From contig SMSO01000034.1 of NCBI GenBank assembly GCA_004764695.1, positions 203,501-267,500 on the forward strand: a stretch of 64,000 bases of DNA, written 5' to 3'. Of this stretch, positions 1 through 10,776 are shown one piece after another. A program made the position numbers and the translations under genes. The stretch is from Schizochytrium sp. TIO01 (taxonomy: Eukaryota; Sar; Bigyra; Thraustochytrida; Thraustochytriidae). Each line of letters starts with the position of its first letter. Position 1 is the first letter of the stretch. The notes under the pieces were generated by a model. That model had not been told where the DNA came from, searched no databases, and saw nothing but the letters and a program-made list of their open reading frames with translations.

Positions 1-838
1 CTAACTTTTTTCTTTTTTTTTTTCTAAACTTACTTGACCTCGAGAGCAGGTTTTAGCTTCAAGAGGTTTTACATAGTAGTTGTATGAAATGGGGGAAAGG
101 GGATCCTCAGAACCCACTGGCAATGATCCGTCTTGAATTTTACGCGAAATTACAGTTGTCACTGTTCACCGCACTGCTGTCTTGTAGTACGTTAAAGATC
201 TGTAGAAGCTTGGTCTAATTTGTAATTGGCATAAGGGTCAGCACATTTGTATGCAGATGTTTTCGAAAGAATGCTGTATCACTGCATGGTACGCTCGCGT
301 TATGTACTATTTGTGTGAGAAACTTGGTCAGATTTAAACTTCGTCTTTACTTCAACAATCGTCAAGGTTTTTCAGAGCTTAGCACTGCGAATTTGCAACT
401 GTTAAGAAATTGTATTTTTATTTCGTCTTCCGTTGACTAATGTACTTCATAATCGTCAAAGTTTTTCAGAAATTAGCACTGCGAATTTGCAACTGTTAGG
501 AAATTCGGTTTTAATGAATGAGGTGAATGATTCTATTGTCCGAACTCTCAAAATGTATCAATTCAAGTTTTAGGAGTGCTGCTCTATTCCGGGGGTTGAC
601 TAAAATCAGACTTAGTCTTTCTACTTTGTAAACTTAAAGCGCGCAACAACTTAACTAGCAACTCTTCAAAGGATAAACGATGGTCTGCTGAGTTTTCTCA
701 TTAGTCAACTTCTGAACCATCCAGTAGGCACGATGAAAGATCTGGCAAATCAATATATCTTGAATATTTCAAATATGTTTATCTTTATACATTAGTCAAT
801 TTGCAGGTAACTATAACAACGTGATGAATTGAAAGATT
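1..838. other. Gene-free spacer with a diverged direct repeat
   Basis: No convincing coding frame. The only structure seen is a pair of about 55-bp direct repeats at 356-410 and 451-505, both containing the phrase tagcactgcgaatttgcaac, separated by about 40 bp. The spacer ends at the stop codon of the first paralogue of the small membrane-protein array. Confidence 0.6.
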
Positions 839-844
839 GTGCGT

Positions 845-1183
845 CTAGTTCTGCTTGTACTCGAGCTTGGCGTCGGACGGGGTGATGCCAAGAATCTCGC
901 GGTTGTTAGCTCCAAAGAACGTCTTCCATGGGCCCTTGGACGGCTTCATGTCCATGTGGGCGGTCTTCCAGCTGCCTACGGAGAGAGCAAAGACGATGCA
1001 GCCAACGAGAGGCCAGACCTCGGGGGCCTTGAAGAACATCATCTTCTCGCGAACGGCAGTGGGAGTCTGGATGAGAAACTTGGAGTGGCCGCCATGGGAC
1101 TGGCCAGCCTCAGGGAACTTGATCTGCTTTGCCTCAGTGGAGAGCATGCGGCGTGCAGCAGCGCGTGCGGTGGAGGCCATCAT
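845..1183 (-). CDS. Small mitochondrial membrane protein, array copy 1
   Basis: A 112-residue protein. The N-terminus (MMASTARAAARRMLS) is Arg/Ala/Ser-rich without acidic residues, like a mitochondrial presequence. One hydrophobic helix follows a PEVWPLV motif near residue 70, then a charged tail ending KLEYKQN. PEVxPL followed by one helix and a tail with an Asn-Pro/Trp region recalls the NDUFA4/B12D family of respiratory-chain accessory proteins, but that match is weak. I start it at the Met-Met pair: the frame is open upstream to 1327, but copy 5 has no such extension and begins exactly here, so the upstream segment is probably 5' leader. The protein is identical to copy 2. TAG stop. First of five same-strand copies. 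Confidence 0.8.
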   Translation of the reverse strand: MMASTARAAARRMLSTEAKQIKFPEAGQSHGGHSKFLIQTPTAVREKMMFFKAPEVWPLVGCIVFALSVGSWKTAHMDMKPSKGPWKTFFGANNREILGITPSDAKLEYKQN

Positions 1184-1329
1184 TTTTGCTTGGTGAGTTT
1201 GTAAGTGTCTAAAGACTTGACTGACAGCGGCTTGTGTTGCCTTTGATTGCGGTGTTTTGGTTTTGGTTTTGGAGTTGCGGGTTTGCTCCAAAGGCATCGC
1301 CAGGGCAAGACTTCCTACTCCTAGCATCG

Positions 1330-3410
1330 CCTAGCAACTTCTATTCCCGCTGGTAAACTTGTATTGAAAAGTAAAAGTGCAACTTCTCCCAGAGGTACCT
1401 TCTAAGCAGAGCATGATAAAAAGACAGCGCAAACAGTATGTTTATAAATAAAAATAACTCGTGCTCGCTACCCGAACCGGTGTCCATGATTGGCTGAGGA
1501 CGCACGCACGCGGCTCAAGTTTTCATAGTTTTCATACAGCGTCAGGGGCTTCGGGCATCGCGGACGGGGCCTGCTCAGAAACGTCCCAGCCCTCGCGTGC
1601 ATCCATTTTGATCTTGAACGAGGGTGCGCTGCATCGACGACGATGATAATTTTGGGGTCTCCTTCTTTTGAGAGTCTTGAAAGAAATGGCTCGCACTGTG
1701 GGAGCGAACTAGGCATTTCGCGGCTGCGGGGAACTTCTGCTTTCGCGCTGTTTTGTTTCTAGGGACGCTTCTCTACTCCGGCTTCTAACTTTTCCCCGCA
1801 GCGCCCTTCATACTACTGAGAGCCATAGCGAGTCCCTGTGTCTTTTTATTTTATTATTTTGTTATTCTATTATTTTAATTTAATTAATTAATTTAAAAAT
1901 AAAACTCATGAGTGCGCTAAGGTTGAGAATGGGACGGATAGATGGGACGAACTTGAGCTGGATATTACGAGCAGATCTAGTGGAACAGACGCACCGGCAT
2001 GCCAAGGCTTTTAGCAGAGCGGATCCTTCGCTGCGCAGCGCAGCGCTTGGATGGTTTAGACAAAGTTCTGAGGCGGAATTATTGCTGAGAAGAGACTTGG
2101 CGTATTGACCAAACAGCACTGCTGGTTACATGCCCAGGATGACGTATTCGAACCACCGAGATCTCAAGTAGGCTCCCTCAATGCATGAAATGCACCGGCT
2201 CAGCTATTGCCAACTATGGTGATGGACTGGGTAAGTTTTAAAATCAAGAGGACACCTCCGCATTTGTTGCAGTTTTAGATTCAATGCGACTTGAGAGTCT
2301 TTATTTGACAAAGGGCCATAACACCGACCAAAAGACTCCGAAGAGTCTATATGAAATTTGCCGTACTTACCATTCAACGCTGCCAAGAAGAGAGTACCCG
2401 GGTATAGGTGAAAGCTGTTGTATGAAATTTAGAAAGCATGGGATAACGATGATAAAGTTTTATTTTTGAAAGTCAAGGTTGCATTGAGTCTAGTCAATTA
2501 CATTTGGTATCAATCAAATATGTGAATTCTGCGTGTGATATTTTTTTACAGGAAACTTCGATGCAGCATTACTAGTATTGGTAAAGATTGTCTCTTCAAG
2601 GATTACCTATCATTGTGGTTGCTCCGTAATTAATGCTCATACTGCATGTATGGAATTTCAAAATAAAATAGAAAAAGGGTCAATCTATTTACTTGGCAAA
2701 GGAGGAGTCTTTAGACATACCTATAAAACGTATATCAGCACCAATGATTCGTCGGATCAAAAGGAGTCCTAGTTTAATGAAATCACGAGACAGCTTTCGA
2801 ATCAAAGAATGTATTTAAATGCTCTGTAGGCTTATCTAAACGCGGTTTTGTTTGCTTGCTTGCAAAGCCATAGCCTAATGCTATGCCCATTTTCTTTGTT
2901 CAGTAGGGACTTTGTACATGCTGCAAAGCTGGGCTAAAACCATGATTGTTGAAACGTTTCTCCAGAATTCCTGGTTTCAGGACTGTTTGGTCTTGAGCTT
3001 TACCTATATGTATATATATATATATACATTAAGGTGGCAGTTTGCCAGAGATAAGGTGGTGGCAAAATCCTTCGTCGTAGCTTTCATATTAAGTCAGTGT
3101 CTAGCACATAGATTGTGCCATGCATCATTTGCCACTGATTCGTTAATGGGTTAATCCGTGTGCTGTTGATCACCTTACTAACACCAAGTCTAAATGCTGT
3201 CTGTGCAAGTTACAATCTCTCGATTATCGTCTTTGATTACTGTCGCCCCCATCGAGATTTATGTAGCCGCCTCTTTCGCTAACACTGCCAGAAACACTGT
3301 GTCACCTGCAACTTGAAAAGCAAAGGATTCGTTGTAAGAATAGAGAAAAAAGTATTCCAAATAAGTTGATCTTTAATACAATGGTCAATTAGGGTGGCAA
3401 ATCGTCACGC
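1330..3410. other. Gene-free spacer between copies 1 and 2
   Basis: About 2 kb with no frame that looks coding on either strand. It holds a G+C-richer patch at about 1,480-1,800 upstream of copy 1, including gggacgcttc at 1762, then AT-rich DNA with a short TA run near 3,005-3,030. Its sequence is unrelated to the spacers beside the other copies, unlike the coding parts. Confidence 0.5.
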
Positions 3411-3418
3411 CTCTGGGT

Positions 3419-3757
3419 CTAGTTCTGCTTGTACTCGAGCTTGGCGTCGGACGGGGTGATGCCAAGAATCTCGCGGTTGTTAGCTCCAAAGAACGTCTTC
3501 CACGGGCCCTTGGACGGCTTCATGTCCATGTGGGCGGTCTTCCAGCTGCCTACGGAGAGCGCAAAGACGATGCAGCCAACGAGAGGCCAGACCTCGGGGG
3601 CCTTGAAGAACATCATCTTCTCGCGAACGGCAGTGGGAGTCTGGATGAGAAACTTGGAGTGGCCGCCATGGGACTGGCCAGCCTCAGGGAACTTGATCTG
3701 CTTTGCCTCAGTGGAGAGCATGCGGCGTGCAGCAGCGCGTGCGGTGGAGGCCATCAT
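3419..3757 (-). CDS. Small mitochondrial membrane protein, array copy 2
   Basis: Encodes the same 112 residues as copy 1: presequence-like start, PEVWPLV motif, single membrane helix, tail ending KLEYKQN. The DNA match to copy 1 starts just 3' of the stop codon and runs about 150 bp upstream of the start, then falls away abruptly. The leader carries a run of ttttgg repeats on the plus strand that varies in number between copies. This pattern suggests recent duplication or gene conversion of the gene plus a short promoter/leader. The start is the Met-Met pair as in copy 1. TAG stop. Confidence 0.8.
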   Translation of the reverse strand: MMASTARAAARRMLSTEAKQIKFPEAGQSHGGHSKFLIQTPTAVREKMMFFKAPEVWPLVGCIVFALSVGSWKTAHMDMKPSKGPWKTFFGANNREILGITPSDAKLEYKQN

Positions 3758-3904
3758 TTTTGCTTGGTGAGTTTGTACGTGTCTAAAGACTTGACTGACA
3801 GCGGCTTGTGTTGCCTTTGATTGCGGTGTTTTGGTTTTGGTTTTGCTTTTGGAGTTTCGGGTTTGCTTCAAAGGCATCGCGAGGTTAGGCCTTCTGCTCC
3901 TAGC

Positions 3905-5925
3905 ATCGCTTAAGGGCTCCTATATCTTTCCCTGAGTTCCTGTGCAACTCTAAAAACGAAACTTCTACTATCTCCACATTAGTGCCTATATAGTCCTACC
4001 GCCAGTTTCCTTCTAATTCCAAAGGTCTTTTCCATCTAACTTTTTATTTTAATCTTCAAACTATAAAAAATAAAACATCGCAGGCCCTCTATATATATGA
4101 TATATATATATTTTTTTTAGAAAAAGTCATTTAAAAAACCACACAAATAAAAGCAATCATAAAATACTATATAGCGAGAAGACAGCGAATCTCAAGGCAG
4201 GTCAGCGAACGAAAGGCCTCGCGGTAAGGCGGAACAGCGCATTCTCTGCGGACACCCTCAGACGGACGGACGCGTGATCTGCGAGCACTTCGGTTGTGTG
4301 CGCGCAGATGCGCAGATAACCAGAGCTCTGGAGCGAGCGGCCTCGGACGGCTTGCGCGCCGTGTGTTTGTTTGCTGAGAACTTCAGAAACGTCCCAACGC
4401 CGGCTGCGGGCCCACAGCTTGGCGCCGCCGCGACTGGCTCTAGGTTCTCGGCACCCACACTGTGGGGTGGTGTATGTCCTCCCCCTTTGGCGGCGGTGGG
4501 AAGATATCTCGTGCTCTCGTTCCCGCGGACGCTTCCCTCTAAACATATGTATTTACGTATGTTTGTATGGTACAGAGAGAGCATTCACTCGCTGCTGTAG
4601 ATCGCAGCGAGTGCCGCGTTGAAGTTGGTTGCTCAGGATGTTTGCGCTTTCATGGAATCGAGGTCGCTTCGCGAGGGACGCGTGGTTGTTTGGGGTCAAG
4701 AGTTTGATTTGATTTGATCTGATCTGATTTTATTCGATTCGATTCGATTCGATTCGATTCGACCGTTTGTTTGTTCTGTTTGTGAAGGCTCGGTTGAGGT
4801 TTTAGGCTGTACGAACGAAGACGGGCGCAGTGGAATTCCAAGAGGTTGCATGAAGATTATGTCCGCGAGGCACCTACGGAGAAGTGCTCCAGCTTTGGAA
4901 TTTATATATAACTAACTCTGCCAGGGTCTTGTGAAACCCAGGTTTTAGGCTTAATGCTCCAAGCTGAGCGGGAGCCCAACATGTTTTATGTCCAATGAAT
5001 GATCTGAGTTTGAAGTGCTATGCAGGTGTCTTTACACAATCTAGGTTCAAGCTCTAAAGCCTGTTTGGCCACGTGGGGGTGTTATTGTAGATTTGGCATC
5101 TCTACAAATTTGTCCGGTGGAATTCCCCATGCATGCGTGTGACCAAATTTCTGCAAGCAGCCCAATCTAGGCACCAGCAACAGCGATATACTTTACAATA
5201 GAAAGAGTTTTGCGAATGTCTTAGAGACCACTTGAAGAAGAAGGAACTCAACAAAAAAGTCGAGCCATAGAGCCCAGACTCATGCAGACTTCGAACGCAC
5301 GTTCAATTTTGATATTCATCATCATTCACTCATATTTTAACATTTTGTGTATATCTTCAAGGGGGTGCAACGAAACGCCCTTGCATCCAAGGTTCTGTAA
5401 GTAATTACAATTAGTCAGATTATGTCCACCTACTATGAGTTTGATTTGTTTGATATCTTGCAAGCGAGGGTGTGGAATCAATAAAAAGGAGCAAGCTTTA
5501 ACATATAAATTTAACTGTACTAAAATCCACTTGCAAGAGGGACCAGAGTGGAAAGCATCTCAACTTTATTGATGTACTGTGCTTGCTGGAAACTCCTAAT
5601 GCTGTATATCACCATTCGGCTAGGCAAACTAAGCAGGTTGGTCCCTCGACATTGCTGTCAAAGAAAACTCGAACAGTGCAGACTATTCGTAAGTGCTTGT
5701 TCAAATGGTCTCGCGTCTGCTCAAGACGTTTGTTTGTCCTCCATATATCGGCATTGCACGACGCCCCGGAACAAGAAGACTTTCGCGTCGAAGCGTGGAT
5801 GGACCAAGCTCAAGAGATATCAACAGGTTCTGTAAAACATCGCAAACAAGTTTATCATTTATTAATACAGGTGAGTACGTTGTGGCGGCGTTGGAGCTAG
5901 GATGACGAGATAATGTTGCACGTGT
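3905..5925. other. Gene-free spacer between copies 2 and 3
   Basis: No supported gene. It contains a GC-rich patch at about 4,200-4,620 with gcggacgcttc at 4525, a short-period repeat at 4703-4762 and otherwise mixed sequence. The frames of about 100 codons at 4,200-4,620 on both strands are a by-product of high G+C and have no gene-like composition. Confidence 0.5.
4703..4762. repeat. Pentanucleotide simple repeat (TTTGA/GATTC type)
   Basis: A run of tttgat/tctgat units passing into a perfect gattc array; about 60 bp in total, in the spacer upstream of array copy 2. Confidence 0.9.
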
Positions 5926-5929
5926 TCAA

Positions 5930-6268
5930 TTAGTTCTTCTTGTACTCGAGCTTGGCGTCAGACGGGGTGATGCCGAGAATCTCGCGGTTGTTGGCACCAA
6001 AGAACGTCTTCCATGGGCCCTTGGACGGCTTCATGTCCATGTGGGCGGTCTTCCAGCTGCCTACGGAGAGAGCAAAGACGATGCAGCCAACGAGAGGCCA
6101 GACCTCGGGGGCCTTGAAGAACATCATCTTCTCGCGAACGGCAGTGGGGGTCTGGATGAGAAACTTGGAGTGGCCGCCATGGGACTGGCCAGCCTCAGGG
6201 AACTTGATCTGCTTTGCCTCAGTGGAGAGCATGCGGCGTGCAGCAGCGCGTGCGGTGGAGGCCATCAT
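5930..6268 (-). CDS. Small mitochondrial membrane protein, array copy 3
   Basis: 112 residues, differing from copies 1 and 2 only at the penultimate residue (KKN instead of KQN), with a presequence-like N-terminus, PEVWPLV motif and one membrane helix. The stop is TAA rather than TAG. The upstream leader is again shared with copies 1 and 2 for about 120 bp, including ttttgg runs, and then diverges. Start chosen at the Met-Met pair by comparison with copy 5. If the family is NDUFA4/B12D-like it would sit in the mitochondrial inner membrane; this rests on the motif layout only. Confidence 0.8.
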   Translation of the reverse strand: MMASTARAAARRMLSTEAKQIKFPEAGQSHGGHSKFLIQTPTAVREKMMFFKAPEVWPLVGCIVFALSVGSWKTAHMDMKPSKGPWKTFFGANNREILGITPSDAKLEYKKN

Positions 6269-6399
6269 TTTTGCTTGGTGAGTTTGTACGTGTCTAAAGA
6301 CTTGACTGGCAGCGGCTTGTGTTGCCTTTGATTGAGGTGTTTTGGTTTTGGTTTTGGAGTTGCAGGTTTGCTTCAAAGGCATTCCCGTCTTCAAGACTC

Positions 6400-8075
6400 G
6401 ACCCTTAGCGCCGTGTACGAGGTCCTAATTCCTTGCCTAAACTTGTATGTAACTGCAAATGTGCACCTCCCTCGTCCTGGCCATTGCCACCGTCCTGGCT
6501 GGCGACTGCTTCGTAGGAAGGACCTGCTACAGCGTAACAAACCTACCAGGCCTCGACCCTTCGTGGTTGGCCAGGGACGTCTTACGGTCCTTCTCGCCAG
6601 CGACCGCCCGCCACCACGCAACCAACCAAGCAGTTAACCAGGCAAGCAGGCACTGAGACCACGGCGCGATGGCTCAAACCGCTTCGAAGATGTAAAGCGA
6701 AGGCACGAAGGCACTTCTCAGTTCTTCTCAAGTTCGAGCTTTTTAATTAGTAATCAATTAATTAAGAAATTAATTAATTAATCAATTAACAATGAAGCGA
6801 GAACAGAGACTCCCTCTCACCCTCCCCCCCTCACTCACACACGCTGTCCCTGCTGAGAAAAAGGCGAAGACACCAGCATCCCGTCCCCTCCGGCTCCACT
6901 CGCACGGCCCCGCAGTGGCGGCTTGTGGCAGCACATCGCCCCCTCACAAGGCCTGCGGCTGTGGGAGAACGGTGATGGCGTCTCTGCACGGCAGGCATTT
7001 TACCTCTCTTGTGAGAGCGATCTGCGGACGCTTCGCAGTGAGCTTTGCTTAAGTCATCGATCCCTCTTTAAGTTCGTCGAGTTCTTGAGCACAGATCCGA
7101 CATTCCTGCGAGTTGGAGAACTCAGTGTGGATTTCGGAAGGTCAATTGTGCTCGGGCGGTGGAGATGTCTTTGGTGACTATGCACAGATGCAGTACACTC
7201 GTGTGAGCTTGGCTGGCATGGCAGCCGCTTCTGGGCTGGCCAATAAACGTATGGGGAGGCAGTCTCTCCAAGGCTCAAAGCTGCAGCGCTTGTTCATGGC
7301 ATTGCTTGTTTGATTGCCATGTCAGGTGCATCGAGTTGCAATTAAAGAAATTGGAGGAGTACGAAAACAGAGCTGGACGACCCTGAGGCTAGTCTTCATC
7401 TTCATCTTCATCTTCATCGTGAATCTTTGGCCTAACCTTGCAGCATGTGGTCCAAAGCAGTCCCCATTGGAAGAAGCTAAGGTAATGTACTGATGAAGGT
7501 AGGATCGAAAGGCTTTAAAAAACTAGTGACCGAAGCCCGAGATGAAACGTTTCATATGTAGTCAGTTACCTTTCCAGCGAGTGCTCTAGCTTGAAGAAAA
7601 CCATTGAAGCCCACGATGCAAGATATATCTCTTGACAGTCTTAAATTGAAGAGAATCATTGAAGCCCACGATGCAAGATATATCTCTTGGCAGTCTTAAA
7701 TTGAAGAGAATCATTGAAGCCCACGATGCAAGATATATCTCTTGGCAGTCTTAAATTGAAGAGAATCATTGAAGCCCACGATGCAAGATATATCTCTTGG
7801 CAGTCTTAAATTGAAGAGAATCATTGAAGCCCACGATGCAAGATATATATCTTGATAATCTTCTTACGTTGGAGAAATATCGAACGAAGCATTTGCAAAT
7901 ATATAACCCCCATTCAAGAAATTAAGGGACACTGTACTACCAAGCCGCCAAACGTAGCAAACCCGTTTCTTAGCAAGAAGAAATACATAAAAGCCTGAAT
8001 GTTAGGATGGCACGATTCTAAATCCAATTATTTTTATACAAATGTGTGTGCGTTGTACGTACGTTGAGTGGGGGT
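6400..8075. other. Gene-free spacer between copies 3 and 4
   Basis: No supported gene. It holds gcggacgcttc at 7024, an AT-rich palindromic ttaattaatta patch near 6,745-6,790, a short tcttca run near 7,395-7,420 and the 55-bp tandem repeat listed separately. Confidence 0.5.
7591..7858. repeat. 55-bp tandem repeat, five copies
   Basis: Units begin at 7591, 7646, 7701, 7756 and 7811, each starting ttgaagagaatcattgaagc, with a period of exactly 55 bp. The inner copies are nearly identical; the first and last carry several changes. A period not divisible by three, with stops in all frames, argues against coding. There are no unique spacers, so it is a minisatellite and not a CRISPR-like array. 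It lies between array copies 3 and 4. Confidence 0.95.
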
Positions 8076-8077
8076 AT

Positions 8078-8428
8078 TTACTCCTTCTTTTTGTACTCGA
8101 GTTTGGAGTCAGATGGAGTAATTCCAAGGATAGCTCGGTTGTTAGCCCCAAAGAATGTCGCCCACGGGCCTTTGGATGGCTTCATGTCCATGTGGGCGGA
8201 TTTCCAAGTGCCTACAGAAAGAGCAAAGGCGAGGCAGGCAACGAGGGGCCATACTTCAGGGGCCTTGAAGAACATCATCTTCTCGCGAATCCCAGTAGGC
8301 GTCTGCGTGAGGAATTTGGAGTGGCCGCCATGAGATTGACCGGCCTCGGGGAACTTGATTTGCTTGGGTTCGGTGGAGAGCATACGGCGGGCACCTTTGC
8401 CAGCAAAACGCATTGCGGAGGACATCAT
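8078..8428 (-). CDS. Small mitochondrial membrane protein, array copy 4
   Basis: 116 residues, a diverged paralogue. The N-terminus (MMSSAMRFAGKGARRMLS) resembles copy 5 rather than copies 1-3. The body keeps the SHGGHSKFL segment, PEVWPLV, one membrane helix, the HMDMKPSKGPW segment and a KLEYKKKE tail. The frame is open upstream to 8581 but, as in the other copies, the Met-Met pair is the likely start because copy 5 begins there. Within the array, copies 4 and 5 form an older pair and copies 1-3 a young trio. Confidence 0.8.
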   Translation of the reverse strand: MMSSAMRFAGKGARRMLSTEPKQIKFPEAGQSHGGHSKFLTQTPTGIREKMMFFKAPEVWPLVACLAFALSVGTWKSAHMDMKPSKGPWATFFGANNRAILGITPSDSKLEYKKKE

Positions 8429-8599
8429 TTTCTCTTGATGATGCAACGAGTACTTCGAAACCTTTGAAAGATTAATGGAGTGTGTTGCACTGTCGCGGTT
8501 GTCGTCGATCCGAATTGCTCGAAATTTGAGTTTGAGTTTGGGTTTTGCTTTTGCTCTTACTTTGGATTTTGGATTTCTCATATATTTGTTTCAAAATAT

Positions 8600-10420
8600 T
8601 ATGCTGTACAAGAAAGCACTTTAAATGTATGAGAGTCATTTTAAATTGCACGTAGTTATCCATCCTAAGAAGGCTTTGTATGTTTAATTAGATTTCCCTT
8701 ATTGTAAAGTCTAATCAGTCCAGCTCTCTTTTTTTCATGACTTCTGGTAAATATTAATTAGTTTGCCGCAAGAAGAATGATCAGCTCTTATGGTTCGTTA
8801 TGGAAAGAATACCCATGGGACGTTTTGCCATGTACGCTCCCGAAGTCGGCGCATTTGCACAATAGCGAGCGACCAAATTTGCCTTTGGATAATATGATTC
8901 GTGACAACGTCACCTCATGGAAGTAGGGTTAATTGGGTTTGCGCGAAGGGTTAACGGGCACGATATAGAGCATTCTATGGCCCTATTAGCAGATTCTAGT
9001 GACCTTGTATAGAAATGTACCAGAACAGTTCAACCTACCCACAGTATAGGTTGGAGTTACTTAATACAACTATTCCAAGGAGATTTCTTGCATCTCAATG
9101 TGGAGGGGACATAGCCTTTGCTGTCCTCTGCGTACTTCCCTCAGTCATTACTTTTATCCCCCACAGACCATGTCTTTCTGTAGCTATCATTACTATTAGG
9201 CCCTACTAATTTTTGAAATTAAAAAGATTTGTTTTTAAAATTAAATTATAACAGATTAAAGTAGAAACTAACGCATTGCCGATATTATGTGAAACAAGCA
9301 GCAATAGGCGGTATTATTGTCATAGCTCTGACCATGTTGACAAAATCGTAGAAGCTGATCATGTTTGCTTCGGACGGAAGGGTGACTACTAAAAGAACAA
9401 ACTCTCCTTGGCGCTTCTCAGTTTGCAGTTAGGCCACGCGTATTTGCGATAGTAACTCTTACACCATGCGACAAAAGTTTGTTTTAAGAATCGTAGGAGG
9501 GACGGACGCACGCATCCACATACCAAGTGTGACGTTTGGTGAATACATCTCCATCGCAGGAGTGAAGAAAGAAAGAAAGTTCACGGCTTTAATTGTCCAA
9601 CCTTGGACTTCGGCATTGACGTGTGCTCTGACACGTCATGTTGTGTTGTGTTACAAATTGTCAACTGACGACACCACGCCAAGTTCCCGTATGCACAGCT
9701 GGACCCAAAATGCAAAGTGCCAAGTCATTGAACACCCACCATTGGTGACAATCTCGCAGGACGAAAGCTTAGCCAAGGAATCCTCCTGGTCCAGTCCGCA
9801 AGCCTCGCTATCTGCTATGTACATGAAGGGGTCCTCCATATTCATGAACTCTTGATTGATGGCCAGAGCAATCCAGGCGCGCTTGATTGCTAGACTTACT
9901 GAGGGTTCCGAAGAAGGAAACTAAACTCTAGATTTGCCCGTGCTCGAACATCCTTTGTCCATGCTCCTTCGATGAGCAATACATCTAATTAAGAAACAAA
10001 TAAATGAAACAACGCTCTGCATTTATAATATCTCTACTGCAAAGCTTTGAGCCTTGAGCCGTATGATTTTATACAATATCAAACGCCATGGGGCCAGCTC
10101 GATAGCTCTGATCTCGGATATCTACAGACTAATGACGCTGCTGCTCGCCGCAGCCTCAGAAGCTATGAATCTTCATCAATCATACACCAGAAAACTCGGC
10201 AAACATGAATTTCGCAATTCCACAGCGGCACCTGCTTTTGAGAATTTTGTTGACTGCGCTAGACCAGGACGATCCAAGTGGAGCTTTGGACTCAAGTCAA
10301 TGATCATCTTCAATAGATATAAAAAAGAGAATTAAAAAACGGTTCATCAATACAAAGTAGGTCTACGGAGGGGGGGGGTTCTTCATGCAAAGCGAGCGAT
10401 GTGCCACTTGCTGTTAACAC
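8600..10420. other. Gene-free spacer between copies 4 and 5
   Basis: Nothing supported. The longest frame (9466-9855, plus) has no gene-like composition or recognisable motif. A run of about nine G residues occurs near 10,370 just 3' of copy 5. Confidence 0.5.
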
Positions 10421-10422
10421 AT

Positions 10423-10776
10423 TTACTCCTTCGAGTCCTTGTACTCAAGCTTGGAGTCAGACGGCTTGATGCCAAGAATCTCACGGTTGTTGGCGTTAAA
10501 GAAGGTCTTCCACGGGCCGGCAGACGGCTTCATGTCCATGTGAGCGGACTTCCAGGTGCCTACGGAGAGAGCGAAGACGATGCAGGCGACGAGCGGCCAG
10601 ACCTCGGGAGCCTTCATAAACATCATCTTCTCGCGAATTCCGGTGGGCGTCTGGACGAGAAACTTGGAGTGGCCGCCGTGAGACTGGCCAGCCTCAGGGA
10701 ACTTGACCTGCTTGGACTCGGTGGAGAGCATGCGGCGGGCACCCTTGCCGGCAAAGCGCATCGCAGAGGACATCAT
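10423..10776 (-). CDS. Small mitochondrial membrane protein, array copy 5
   Basis: 117 residues. The frame opens directly at the Met-Met pair, with a stop immediately upstream in frame; this fixes the start for the whole family. It has the same architecture as the others: Arg/Ala presequence, SHGGHSKFL, PEVWPLV, one membrane helix, tail ending KLEYKDSKE. Substitutions relative to copies 1-3 (FMKAPEV, FNANNREILGIKPS) are conservative, so the copy looks functional. The leader at 10,870-10,930 has a ttttgc-type run analogous to the ttttgg run of copies 1-3. Confidence 0.8.
   Translation of the reverse strand: MMSSAMRFAGKGARRMLSTESKQVKFPEAGQSHGGHSKFLVQTPTGIREKMMFMKAPEVWPLVACIVFALSVGTWKSAHMDMKPSAGPWKTFFNANNREILGIKPSDSKLEYKDSKE

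Noticed and set aside
839-1204. Plus-strand frames of 95-121 codons opposite each copy of the small membrane-protein array
   Set aside because: They are shadows of the minus-strand genes: their sequences change wherever the minus-strand third positions change, and they lack a presequence or any family motif.
7591-7858. CRISPR-like array
   Set aside because: The 55-bp units are contiguous with no unique spacers, in a eukaryotic context.
9466-9855. 129-codon plus-strand frame
   Set aside because: No motif, no hydrophobic or charged pattern, and a competing minus frame of similar quality.
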